DNA from: Tausonia pullulans
Taxonomy: Eukaryota; Basidiomycota; Tremellomycetes; Cystofilobasidiales; Mrakiaceae
DNA length: 64,000 bases
NCBI GenBank assembly: GCA_951802195.1
Contig: OX637636.1
Coordinates: 322,501 to 386,500 of the forward strand
Direction: 5' to 3'
Position 1 is the stretch's first letter. Every line of letters begins with the position of its first letter. Below are positions 1 to 11,918 of the stretch, one piece after another. The notes beneath the pieces are model-generated. The model worked only from the letters and a program-made list of their open reading frames with translations. It ran no database searches and was not told the DNA's origin. A program made the position numbers and the translations under genes.

Positions 1-3000
1 AAGCTCATGGAAGTCGATCCGTCGGACATGGATTTCGACGACCTTTTCTCGGACGGCAATGACTTCAGCGGCTTTGGGAGGGTCGAGACGCCTCAGCCGA
101 AGGCTTCTTCCCAAATCCTTCGTCCTCGGTCTGTACCAGCACCGGCCCAAAAGGTGACCGTTGCGAGCCAGGCGCCCTCATCGAAGGAGGCAGCAGCGGC
201 GGCTGGGTCACCTTTGACACCCCAATTATCCTGCACCAACTCAATCAGCGACGCTCCCTTGCCACCTATTCCAGTTTCACAACATCCGTCGCAAACAAAA
301 ACAACCCCCGCCGCCGTCGCCTCTACACCTCATCCTCCATTGGCGCCCGTCCTGCTCTCGTCTTCGACTCCCCGTCGTCCTGTCTCTCAGTTCTCCGATA
401 CCGCCATCCGACCACCCCCCTTTCGCGCTCTTTCCTTCTCCAGCGCCTCTCGCCCCTCGCAGCCATCGCCTTCCGGCTCAGGCTCCTCCTCCATCGTCAA
501 CGGAACGCCCTCTCGAACCAAGAGCACCGCCCCCCGCACCGGCCTCGCCTCAACGCCCCTTCGAACGCCCCTTCTCTCTCGATCCAACACGCCCTCGGGC
601 TCATCCTCGTCTACCGCCCCGTCCGCCGCCACCGCCGCACCAACAGCGACGCCTCTCCGACGCATCGGCGTCGGCAACCTCGGCATGACCCCGCGCGGCA
701 GAGGAGGAGGAGGACCCGGCAGCGGGAGGAAGAAGTTTTCGACACCTTTTAAAGGGGGAGTCAAGCCACCTGTGGACGATGACGGCCGTGTTGTCTCGGC
801 TACAACGGCGACACCGGGGTCGTCGACCCGTCTGGCGGCGGGAGTGACAGGGCCGCAGCAGCACCTCCCACCGAGGTCGGCGATGATGTCAAGTGTCAAG
901 GGCAAAGAGCGGGAGACGCCGCGATACGATAAAGTGTTTGACCTGACGCGTGAGTCGCGTTCATCTTCTTCGTTGGGCGATAGTCGACAGCTGACTCCTT
1001 GCCCGCGATGCAGCGCCCGGGAAGCGCGTCTCGATGAGGGACTCGTTCGTCCGGCCTGAGTTCTACTCCATCAGCGAGCTTCGCGACATGCTCATGTTAG
1101 TCCCCTGTCTTCCTCTCTCTCGTCGTATTGTTGCCCTCTGACAAAGCTTCCTCTCCCTATTTGATCTTCAGCCCGGAAGAGATCTGGCAGATCAACCCTC
1201 AGAATGCTCACCTTTTCAGCTTTGTCCATCCAACCGACCCCTCCATTTCTCTGGGTCCCGAACTTGCCCTCGCGACCCTCGTCGACGCCGGCTGCCAGGG
1301 ACTCACTCGGATATGGGTCGACAACCACTGGGCACTCATCCTCTGGAAGCTGGCGAGCCTTGTGAGGAGCAAGCCAGCATGGTACATGGAGAACACTTGG
1401 AACTGGGAGGCGACGATCCGTCAGCTGAAGTATCGGTGCGCTGGGTCATTCCTGGGGTCACTCGTTTGGAGGAGCTGACCAAGCGCTGGACGACAGGTAT
1501 GAGCGCGAGCACAATCTCGGCCATCGCAGCGCCGTCAAGCGCATCCAAGAGGGCGACACTGCTCCGGGGTCTTCGATGATCCTTTGCGTCACAGCCATCA
1601 CTATGATCCCCGTCGAAACTCCTTTTGCAGCCAATAGCGCGGGAGGAGCAGGCGGAGGAGGTGAAGACGTCCCCACGCTCGAGCTCACCGATGGATGGTA
1701 CCGCATTCGGTCGGCCATCGATACTGTGCTCTCGCGGGCGGTTGCAAGGGGCAAGCTCCGTGTAGGCTGCAAAATCGCGATCTTTGGAGCAAGAGTACGG
1801 CCTTTAGTCTTTCTTCTTGTTTTGGAACCCTTCTGCTCACCAGTTTGTTCTTCATTTCCTACCTTCAGCTTGAAGGCGAGCCCGGATCGCCCGTCCTCCG
1901 TGCGTATGAGAAAACAACCCTCGTTCTCTCGGGGAACGGCACATCCCTCGCCCGGTGGGATGCCAAACTCGGGCTCCAGGCTTTACCTTTCGTCGCTGGT
2001 CTCTCGAGTCTCTCGCCCGAAGGAGGCGTCGTGCCCCGAATGGACATCGTTGTTGAGCGATGTTTCCCGCTGGGTTGGATTGACACACCCGCAGAGGTCG
2101 CTGGGGGTCCGCCCGCTGGTAAGACTGAGCCGAGCAAGGAAAGTGTGGGTGTTGGCGGCCCTGGTACGGCAGCTGAGCCGAGTATCCGTAGGGGGGAGAA
2201 GGAGGAACTCATTGAGCGGGAGAAGTGGGCGGTCAGTGGAGATGTTTATTCTCTCTTGTCGACTTCTCGGTCGATTGCGACTGACGATTGTTTATTGATG
2301 CAGGAGAATCACGACGCCGTCAAGTCTTCCCTCCTCGAGTCTATCGAGCGGCGCCTTGAGTTGCTTCTCTCACTCGCCGAACGTGTCGAACGGATGGCGT
2401 CGTCGTCGTCATTAACCGAAGCTGCTGCTAGCTTTGACCCAGACGACATCATCGACATCGTGCTGGGGCTCCCAACCTCTGCCACCCAAACGGACGACCT
2501 TCGCGGCCGGACGCTCTCGATGGCTCAGCTCAAGCAACTCGCGAGCACGGTCAAAGAGAGGTACCGGGAAAACCAGGCCGGTATTGAGACTGAAATTGAG
2601 CGCGAAATGGCCGTGCGTGCTCTCTACTCCTCTGTCTCTTCGACTGCGTCCCGCGCTGAACTCCGCATGCACGCATACTCTCAGATCCGCTGTCCTCCGC
2701 GCGAGAGCCGCTCGTTCCGGCTCATCTGGTTCCGGGACTTTCACCAACGGCCATCACTGGTGGGGTCGACGACGAGCGACGCAAAGCTTCCCCGGAGGGG
2801 CCAACTGACGCTCTGGGATGCCGCGGGCGGTGAGGACGGCCTCGACGGAGGATTTGGTGGCATGGATGGCGTGGGAGGGCTTGTGGAAGGGAAGCGGTAT
2901 ATTGTACGTTCCTCATGGGCAGGGTTGGAGCGAGGCAAAGAACAGCACTGACGTCTACACATGACCACAGGTGAGCAACCTTACACCCGGCCAGCGGTCA

Positions 3001-3081
3001 AGCTGGAGTCCGGCGGGAATGACCGGTGGTGAAGTGTACCTCAACACTCGCCGGGACTCACGGTGGAGATGTATCGGATGA
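1..3081 (+). CDS. BRCA2/Brh2-like recombination mediator (5' partial)
   Basis: C-terminal ~888 codons of a BRCA2/Brh2-type protein, which loads Rad51 onto ssDNA in homologous recombination. Exons 1-949, 1014-1095, 1172-1435, 1497-1794, 1869-2231, 2304-2903 and 2971-3081 sum to a multiple of three. The first third is Ser/Pro/Thr-rich and disordered. A helical domain follows (NPQNAHLFSF, RIWVDNHWALILWKLAS, RQLKYRYERE), then OB1 (ELTDGWYRIRSAID, WDAKLG, ERCFPLGWID), as in the BRCA2 DNA-binding domain. The charged stretch after OB1 falls where the BRCA2 Tower begins and leads to weaker OB-like sequence. I see no BRC repeat (FxTA), and the frame is open at base 1, so the start and any BRC repeats probably lie upstream. 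The ATG at 7 could be the start but I doubt it. Family assignment is firm; the last 250 residues are less recognisable. Confidence 0.88.
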
Positions 3082-3503
3082 GGGAGGAAGGGGCGGAGTA
3101 GTGGACTTCACGATGTATACACTACCATTCGCGCGCGCATGAAGAGATGGCGCGGCCGTCTCGAGAGTCCACAATCATCCGGGCGAGATATATTGACTGC
3201 CTCCTTCAGGCAGGCTTGACGTTGACCAATAGCTCAAGTGGTGCGTCTGTCGGCGAATCAATATATTGATGAAGAAAGCCAATAGACAGAGAGAGGAGAG
3301 GAGCTTCTTGCGGCCTGACCTTTCGTTCTATGCATCAACCACCACCGCTCTCCTTCTCCTTGTCAAGGGTTTCCTCACCCTTGATCTCTTCTCCATTGAC
3401 GTCTGTCACCCATAGACAGAGTGGAGACGGTCCGAGAGTCAATCCTTCACCGCGAGAGCCTCGGACAAGTCCTGCCCTACTCTCCTTGCATTCATTCCGG
3501 ACC

Positions 3504-6283
3504 ATGGACTCGACATCGACGCCTATCAGCGCTGATTCCACGCCGGAGACGAGTTCCCAAGTGGTACAATCCATGCTGGTGCCCTCGGACCCGTGAGATA
3601 CCCCGTTTATCTGTCGGATTGTCGACGTCACTCCTTCAACAGACGAGCTGACAGCCGTCTCCCTCTCGCGTGCGTTCTTGCTTGATCATCGTCTCGTCTC
3701 GTCCTTCCGCCCGGTTTACTTTCCCAGATCATCTTCAATGTCCAACTCTGCCCACCTCTTGGCTTCAGACCCTCCACCTCAAAACGGTCATGGCGCCGCC
3801 AGCCCCGACGCTACCCTCACGCGTTCGCGTCGTCCGGCAACCTCGCACTCCTCGCTGTCGCTCTCTCCCCTCTCGCCGCTCTCGTCCCCGCCTCCCGAGC
3901 TGGATCTCGATGGCCAGCCCCCCAAACTCACCGCCGCCCAAAAGGGCAAAGGCCGGGCGTCGGACCTGTCGTCGTCGGGCGCCCCGTTCAAGGGCAAGAC
4001 GGCCAAACGCCCGGAGCAGCAGCCGGCCCGCGTCGCGAGGGCGAGGCGATCCACGATGGGCGTGGGCAGCGGCGGCATAGGCGGAAGTGCGGAAAGGAAG
4101 GAGATTGAGGAGCTCGTCTGGGAGTGCAGAGACAGATTAGGTGAGTCTTGGCCTTCGTCTGTTGTCGCGCTTTAGCGCGTCTCGCTTTCGTCAGGGTGTC
4201 GGCGGAGTCGACAAAGCGTCTTCTCGGAGTTCTTCAAAAGCGTTGCATCCCTTCTCCGGAGGAAGACGGAGAGGGAAAGAGGGGAGATGCTTGCTGTGGG
4301 GGAAGCTAAGGTGGTTGTGACTGACATGCCCTTCCCAATCTCCTCAGCCAACCCGACCATCTCGGACGCTTCATCCCTTCCCCCTCTCCTCCTTACCACT
4401 CAGAGTCTCAGTTCACTCCATCCATTGGTCTACATTGTCGAGCAGGCCGGAATCTTTGAAGGAGCGGACCCGCCGCCGCGAGTGGCCGCCGCCCAAAAGC
4501 AAGCCATCATCGAGACGCCCTCGTTCCGAATTGTCCCCGAGGAGGAGGAGGAGGCGGCTCGTTCGTCTCTTGGTAGGCCGAAGCGGCATGTAGAAGAGGT
4601 CAGTCACTTCCGAGCGCAGTATCAGCTGAAGTGTTGACATATCGACGTTCTGTTCCACCCTCATCTCCAGCCCGAAGAGACGAGTGACGCCCACTACAAC
4701 CAGCTTCACAAGCGCTACGCTACGTTCGAAATTCGACAGCGGCGTCGCGAAAAGGAGCGTCTCCAGCACGAGCGGTACAAGATGAAGGAGCGGGTAGACC
4801 TGATCCGAGTCATGGACAGAAGATAGTCAGGATTCCCAGTTTCTCCCTAGGCGTTCACGAGGATCAAAATGCTGATGCTGCAATGCGGGCTTCTCCTCCA
4901 GCTTTGCTGCTCTCGCTGTCGCTGGTCTGGCGGAGGATGATCCTAGGCGCCAAGTCCCTCCGGAAGAGATCCGACGCAAGATGCTCGAGGAGGCCGACGC
5001 TGTCCTCGAGCGGTACGACCAGCTCTTGCCTGTCGAAAACCGGATGTGAGTTGCGAGTCAACAAATGACGACCTCTCAGGATCGGTACTAACAAGACCTT
5101 GATCCCCTCTCCCAGGAAGCAGAGGCGTTTCCATCTCGACGACGACTCAGCCTCCGACGCCACTCCTCCTCCCTCTTCCTCCTCCTTCGCCGGTTGCCGG
5201 CGTCAGAGTCACCACCTACACCACCACAGCATCACCGACGTCGGCCCTTCCTCTGCGTCTACGTCCGCTCTGCCTCCATACTCTCTCCAAGCTCCGCTAA
5301 CGAACGGCACCTCGGTCAACAAGCTCAGGATCCGTCTCAAGTTGCCGCCGGCGGTGCAAGCAAGGGCCACTATGGTCTCGGCTCCTGATCATAACATACC
5401 AGTAGTAGCCGTTCCGGCACGCCCGACAAAAATCACGCTCCGCCGCACCCCTATCTTTGTCGACCCAAACGCGACGGTCGAAATTGCTTTACCTCCTGAT
5501 CACGAACAGAAGTTTTCCCCCCACCTGAAGAGAGCCTCGCTCGATTCCGTCCCCGGCGAGAATCCAGCGGCATCAGGCGACGTCATGGCCTCGCCAAGGA
5601 AGCGTTCCCGTCGGCTGTCCGGCGCATCGGGCACGCTCCCAGACGACAATGCCGCTGGATCGTATTTACCATCAACCACCAATGGCCGGCCGGCGCGATT
5701 TCGGAAGGTGCGGCGGCCTCGCGAACCGGACGTCCCTTCCTCAGGAGACGAACGCGATTCCTCTCCGCCCCCTCCACCAACTGTTGCAGACGTAGTAGCA
5801 ATCGACGACCCGGTGGCCTTACCATTCGCTCTCGATCCGGCTCTCGCCCTCGATCCGACTCTCTACGCCGTCGATTCACCTTCGGCGTACTATCCTCGCG
5901 TTGCTCAGCCGCTGCTTGTCATCGAGGCCCTCAAACAATGGTTACCTTCCGTCGAGGATGATTTAACGAAGTCGGCGGAGGCAGTGGCACCAAGTGCTGT
6001 AAAGGAGAGGAGAGCCACGAGGAGCGAGCGGAGGAGAGGTGCCTTGCCATGGGGGGTGGAAGTGCCTGCGGCCGTGCGGTGGAAGAGCGACTTTGACCTT
6101 GACGGGGCGTGAGTACAATCGCTTCTGCCATTCTGTGTGCTTTCGTTGACGCTCTTTGTTCGTCTGTACCGCAGCGCTTGGCTGGTGCTTCTCAAGGAGA
6201 GGGAGGAAGTGCGCGCCGTAGAGGAGGAGGCGAGAGTCGAGGCGGCAGCAGCAATTTCGGAGATGGCTTGGAGGCCGATGTAG
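3504..6283 (+). CDS. SAS4-like chromatin/HAT-complex subunit
   Basis: Exons 3504-3592, 3728-4140, 4348-4598, 4671-4825, 4902-5045, 5116-6108 and 6175-6283 give about 717 aa. The conserved core is in exons 4-5: a basic coiled-coil block (HKRYATFEIRQRRREKERLQ, then YKMKERVDLIRVMD) typical of SAS4, the scaffold subunit of the yeast SAS histone acetyltransferase complex. The rest is low-complexity, with basic strand motifs (KLRIRLKLPP) and a Trp-containing C-terminus (WRPM). The start is uncertain. The ATG at 3504 has a good context and runs in frame through a strong donor (GTGAGA, 3593) and acceptor (3727) into the more conservative ATG at 3738. The donor at 3826+1000 (4826) splits an in-frame TAG, so retention of that intron would stop translation. 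Family call rests on the basic coiled-coil only. Confidence 0.68.
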
Positions 6284-6538
6284 GGTACTTAGCCGGTATT
6301 TAGCCAGGCCTGCCTGCTAGGCCCTGAACGGCGACAACGGAAGAGCTGCGCTGAGGAGAGATAGAAGGAAGCCGAAGCAGAAGAGATGCATGCATGCACA
6401 CAGTTACGTAAAGTTCTTGAAAAGCGAGACAACCCTCCACGAGGGCAAACAAAGCTCTAATTGTGCAATATGAATACTGTGATCTCTAATAATCCGATCT
6501 AAGCACCCTTCTCATAAACATCCGTTTCCTGCCCTGGA

Positions 6539-8465
6539 TTAGGCTTGGCTCGCCGCGCTCTCAGCCGTCACAGCCGCGAGGAAGTCATCGGCAACCTTCT
6601 GGTTGGCAAAGTCCAGGAGTGGCTGGTGGCTCGCCATGGCGGCGATCTGGCAGATCGCGGCGTGGATGTGGAGGGATGGGTCGACCTTGTTCTCCTTAGC
6701 CTTCGAGATCTTACCCTCGAGCAGCTCCTTGCAGAAGAAGGGCTCCGCAGTGAGGGGGCGACCGAGGCCGATAACTGGGATAACATAGACTCAGTATACG
6801 TCGAGGGAGACGGGGGATGTGTTGAAATGGACCATCCCGGCACGTACCATGGCAAGTCCCGTTGGCGATAGCCTCCTCCATGGGTCCCTTGGAGCGGAAA
6901 CCTCCAGTGACGGCAAGGACAGCGTCCTTGAGCTCTGGACGGATGCGTTCGGCAAACTCGACGAAACTGCGGGGAGGAAATGAAGAGATGTAGTCAATAG
7001 AAGGTAGAGTGGTGACAGGGGACCTAGGAGGCGACACACAATCCCTCCCTCTTAATCGTCGACTCCTTCTTGTGCTCGAAACCTCCAGACTCATAAGTGC
7101 CTCCAGAGAGTTCTGTTAAGAGAAACCCGTTCAAAATGTTTTTTTTCCTTTTAGAAAAAAGAAGAAAATCTCGGCGCGCGGTAAGAAATGAGAGCACGAA
7201 CCGATCAAGTCAAGACCAGCCTCGTCGAGACGCTTCGCAACGGTACGCGACTCCTCCTCAGTGAACCCGCCGTCCGAGAAGTCCGCGCTGTTCATCTGCA
7301 GTAAGCAAGTGTCAGTTTTCAGGGCGAAGAGGAGGATATGGCGAATAGATCGGGGCGCAGCAACATCGCTGGCATGACGACACTCACCTTGATGGCGAGG
7401 ATGAAGTCCTTGGGGACAGTCTTTTTGATTTCATCAATGATTTCGAAGACAATCCGGGAGCGGTTCTCAAGGGTTCCTCCGTAGGCGTCAGTGCGCTTGT
7501 TGACTCGGGCAGAGAGGAATTGCCTGCGGGAGGAATCAGTATCTTCGTCCACGAAAGCTCAACATCAGCAACCGATCTGAGGTACGAACGAAAGCAAGTA
7601 GCCGTGGGCGCTATGGAGCTGGATTCCATCTGCTCCAGCCTCATAAAGCACTTTCGCAGCGTGCGCAAACGCCTGGATGACCTCCTTGATCTCTTCGATG
7701 GTCATGGGAGTCGGCTTGTTGAAGACCATGCCCATCCCCGGCGGCGTCTGAATGTCCGACGACGATTTGGGGTTCGGGTTGACTGTGTTGGAAGTCTGAC
7801 GACCACCATGAGTGAGCTGGCCGATGACGACAGAGCCCCCAGCCTTCGCAGCGGCGATGACAGGCTTGAATGCCGCGACAGCGTCCCATGGAGACCGCTT
7901 GTCGATGATCGCGTTCTTCGGGGCCTCGAGATGGGTACGGTCGATAGGGATGTTGCCCTAAATGATGTGAAGTGATACAACGAGCAAACATGCATGGTGT
8001 CAGAATGGGCTGTGCGATGCGCGCATTGGTGTATCACGAGTGGCGAAAGGGGACAAGGATGGACTGACAAGAACGATGGTTCCGATGGCTCCCTGGCCCC
8101 ACTTCTTGTAAAGCTGTTTGGCCAAGAGACAAGACAGGTCAATACGTCGACCTTGGCACGAAAATCCAGACGGTGGGGAGAAGCACACGGAAGACCAACG
8201 AGGTGACGTGGGCCTCCTACCGCCGTTCAGGGCACGCACCTCAATGTACTCCGGCGTGGGCTTGCCACGCTCGTCGAGGTTGTCGCTACTGTATGTGCAG
8301 AGTCGCTCGGTCATAGCGCTCTTGAGAAAACTGAGAACCGAGGACAACTGTCAGGATTCGAGAGCAGACAGGACAGGACAGGACAGGACAGGACGGGACG
8401 GACCGGTTGGGAGCGATCTTGCCGCTGTGCTTATAGTGGACTGGCTCGGCGAGGATGGAAGTCAT
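6539..8465 (-). CDS. Old Yellow Enzyme-family NAD(P)H:flavin oxidoreductase
   Basis: FMN-dependent TIM-barrel ene-reductase of the OYE/NADH-oxidase family. First exons are 8465-8404, 8330-8240, 8113-8069 and one from 7957 downward, with further short introns near 7510, 7350, 7150, 7000 and 6800. The barrel is traceable: N-terminal IAPNRFLKSAMTER, GNIPIDRTHLEAP, GQLTHGGRQT, an AHGYLLSQFLS strand carrying the family's His, RTDAYGGTLENR, and DLIELSGGTYE. Near the end VTGGFRS and GLGRPLTAEPF supply the phosphate-binding region. The substrate cannot be told from sequence; relatives reduce activated alkenes or act as NADPH dehydrogenases. No signal peptide is seen, so it is probably cytosolic. It converges on the SAS4-like gene (255 bp apart) and diverges from RPS14. 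Intron 1 carries a GGACA minisatellite. Confidence 0.9.
8366..8403. repeat. GGACA pentanucleotide minisatellite
   Basis: Tandem GGACA units ending in GGACG variants, lying in the first intron of the OYE-type gene. Likely length-polymorphic. It is too short to say more. Confidence 0.85.
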
Positions 8466-9458
8466 GGTTGAAACTGGTATATGGGAAGTGAGTGAGAAGA
8501 GATGATGTGGTTGTTGGTGAGCAACAAGAGTGGGAAAAAAAGGGCCATTGAAGAAGGCCGGTATGCTTCAGTCAGCAGAGGAAGCTGCTTACCGATCTAG
8601 ATGCAATCGTTCAGCGGCAGGGATGACGCCCGCGGCAGACGTCGGTCGGTCCCTTCGAAGTTGCATCGATTATTCGTCGGCGTTTTCGCTTTTCGCTGAA
8701 TTCTTGGCTTTTCTGCTCGCTCAGCAGAAACCTATTTGCCTCCACCCTCCGTTTATTAAGAGAGTCCGCCATATGTCCGCGCAACACCTTGTCGAGACAG
8801 TCTTCTTGAAAAGGCGCTCTCGTCGTCTGTGTGCCTCGTTTTTGTAGTATTCTGGACGGACGCGGGCGTTGTCCAATATGTTGTTCTGTCTTTCTCTGGT
8901 GTGGCGCGGAAAGTTGTCCTGAGCACATGGCTGATGCATGGGCGTGAGCGAGGTGTTATGTCCTATACACAGGCAGAGTTGATCAATGGGTTGCAGGCCT
9001 GTGGCCGCGATTTGCTATCCAATGTTCAGCCGGACAGTTCGTGAAGAAGAGTTCGTCGGGCTTCATGGACTGAAGACGGGGGTGGTTCTGCGTGCGACTA
9101 TTGCCGTCGTCAGGGGATGTGTCCTTCCTCTGTGTGTCAGTGCAGAATTCTATGTCTCTCTCTCTCTCTGCCTCTCTCTTTAAAGCTGGTATGCATGCTC
9201 TCCAAGGTCTCGCAATGTTCACTCCCATTACCGTCGTCGAGGGAGGATGCAGGTGGTCCGTGGCGGTCACCTAACTTTTCCGCCGGGGGCTGGGCGTGGC
9301 TGGCGGGCGGTCTCGCGGCAGCTGGACTGGCTGAAGTCTTTTCGACCCGACCCCGACCTTCCTCTCTTCTCTCTTCCAGCAGCAGATCAAGGTACATCTC
9401 TCAGCCTCACATTCGGCGCCGATGTGGCAGGCTGTTGACTCCTTCTCTGTCTTTCTAG
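8466..9458. promoter_or_regulatory. Divergent promoter region, OYE gene (-) / RPS14 (+)
   Basis: About 1 kb between two divergent starts. The RPS14 side is pyrimidine-rich, with a CT-repeat at about 9151-9181 and C/T-rich DNA up to 9380. The RPS14 leader contains an intron: donor GTACAT at 9392, acceptor TTTCTAG ending at 9458, immediately before the ATG. I see no convincing TATA box. Confidence 0.5.
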
Positions 9459-10216
<758 letters not shown>

Positions 10217-11918
10217 GCGAGAGCGTTTCCTTCCTTCACTTCCCGAGGGGTCCTTTTCCTTTTGGTTGTGTCGTTTGGTTTCCTTCACTTGGTCGAACAC
10301 TGGTCGCTGGCCGCTGGCCTAAACCCCAGGCGTGCCCCTTTACAAAAACGGTGTTTCGTCGTAAGAGAGCCAGCCTTTTGAGAGCAGAGTGTGAATGAAA
10401 GGAGCCAAGCCAAAGCATGTGAACCAACAAGATCGCGAAAGAATATTGTCTCAACTCGACGTGTGATCGCTTGTGTTGCCTATGGCCTCACTCGCACTCA
10501 ACGTTAGACCGTGATGGTCTTGGAAAGCGCATGGAGGAGGACTTGCATGATCACGTTGACGTTGATCGGTCTAAAGAGAGGCTTCTGAACCTGATGACAT
10601 GCGCACGTCAGGCTTAGCTGACCGTATCCGGTGGGGCCAGACGAGTGGAATCTTTCACACGCACAACGCTGCAGCATACGAGCTCCTGCTCTCCGCTGGT
10701 CAATGCAGTCTAGATGTGAAACGACAGACTCAATGGAAACGAGGTCATGGATCCATGAAAGCGCAGCGCTTGGGCTCGCTAAGATGACAGACGAGCCGAC
10801 GGACCTCAAGAGGGAGAAGGAGCACGATTGGCTGCTAAGTTATCATTCTATTCTCCCTTACTTCGCTCCTCACCCAATTCATCTTTCGCAGCCGTCATCT
10901 TCCCTAACGCTGCCGGCCTCAACTGGAGCACCCCTCACCTGCCTCCTTAGACTCGTTGACCCTCAAGCCGTCATGCTTATCTCTCGAGACCCCTACAAGC
11001 GTGCGGAGTAAGCATGGAGAGACATCGTTCACCTGGCCAACTTGGACAGAAAGACAGGTTAACAAGCGGCGCTGCTGCATTTCACTTCCTTTTCACCAAC
11101 ACCAACACCCACTTTCGCAGCCACAGACGTACAAGCATGCCCTGCGTCAGCGAATGCCTTACTCTTCCAATACATGGGTGCAGTCGTTCTGTTTCACACG
11201 ACGCAGAGGGGAGAGAGAGTCGATTGATCCGCGTGGTGTGATGGATTCATCCGACGTGATCCGCGTGCCTGACTTCGATGCTGCTCACTGTTTCTTTTCC
11301 GGTGAGATCGTGGAATGTATGCTCGCTACTAGCCCTTGTCCCCCCTCCCCTCACTTCCCACCGGTGGCCTGCCTTTTCTCTCCTCCACAACCGGTCAATT
11401 GGTTCTCCTCAGTCCCCACCGACCCCAGCGAGCCTCCCTCCTCAACGACGCGCTGACGACCTTCGTAGACGACCGACCGGACCCGCCTCCGGTTCTACCT
11501 CGCTCTCATCACCGCCTGCCGCCCGCCACGCTGGCTCCTCCCGAGTCAGCATCCTCAGCAATGCCTCTACAAGCAACGATCCTCGGCGCGACGCTCTGGA
11601 CGGCATAGATGAGACGGGGACGACACGGAAAGTCTGGGTCATGCATGCATGGTCAAGTGGCGTTGGGGGAGTCTGACGTGAGCCTTTCAGGACGAGTCAC
11701 GACAGCTAGAGGAAGCTTTAGTTATTTCTTGCCCGAATGATTGATACACAACGACGACAGATGATAACAAAACGAAAAGGGGGAAGAGAGAGAGGGGGGG
11801 GGGGGGGGGAGGGGATTGGAGGAAAGGGGAAGGGGGAAGGGGGAAACAAAAACAGACTTAGGTAGACGGCACGCGGCGCCCTTCTCATTCACCCCAACCA
11901 CCCACTCAATCTCGCAGC
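10217..11918. other. 1.7 kb without a supported gene (RPS14/TAF2 convergent gap)
   Basis: Holds the 3' ends of RPS14 and TAF2. Short open stretches exist at 10784-11010 (+), 11110-11330 (+), 11460-11680 (+) and 10504-10620 (-), some flanked by plausible splice signals, but I could not link them into a protein with recognisable sequence. A TGCATGCA palindrome lies at 11642-11649 and a run of 16 G at 11794-11809. A small multi-exon gene cannot be ruled out. Confidence 0.4.

Noticed and set aside
3330-3503. Further upstream in-frame ATG at 3330 for the SAS4-like gene
   Set aside because: The frame is open, but the residues are low-complexity and the ATG at 3504 has a better context; kept as leader.
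10504-10809. Minus-strand frame ending QKPLFRPINVNVIMQVLLHA
   Set aside because: Short and without a recognisable family; its upstream part has no coding character and no convincing splice partner.
10784-11680. Possible small + strand gene (exons near 10784, 10980, 11120 and 11470)
   Set aside because: Splice signals can be found, but no combination I tried gave a consistent frame with recognisable protein.
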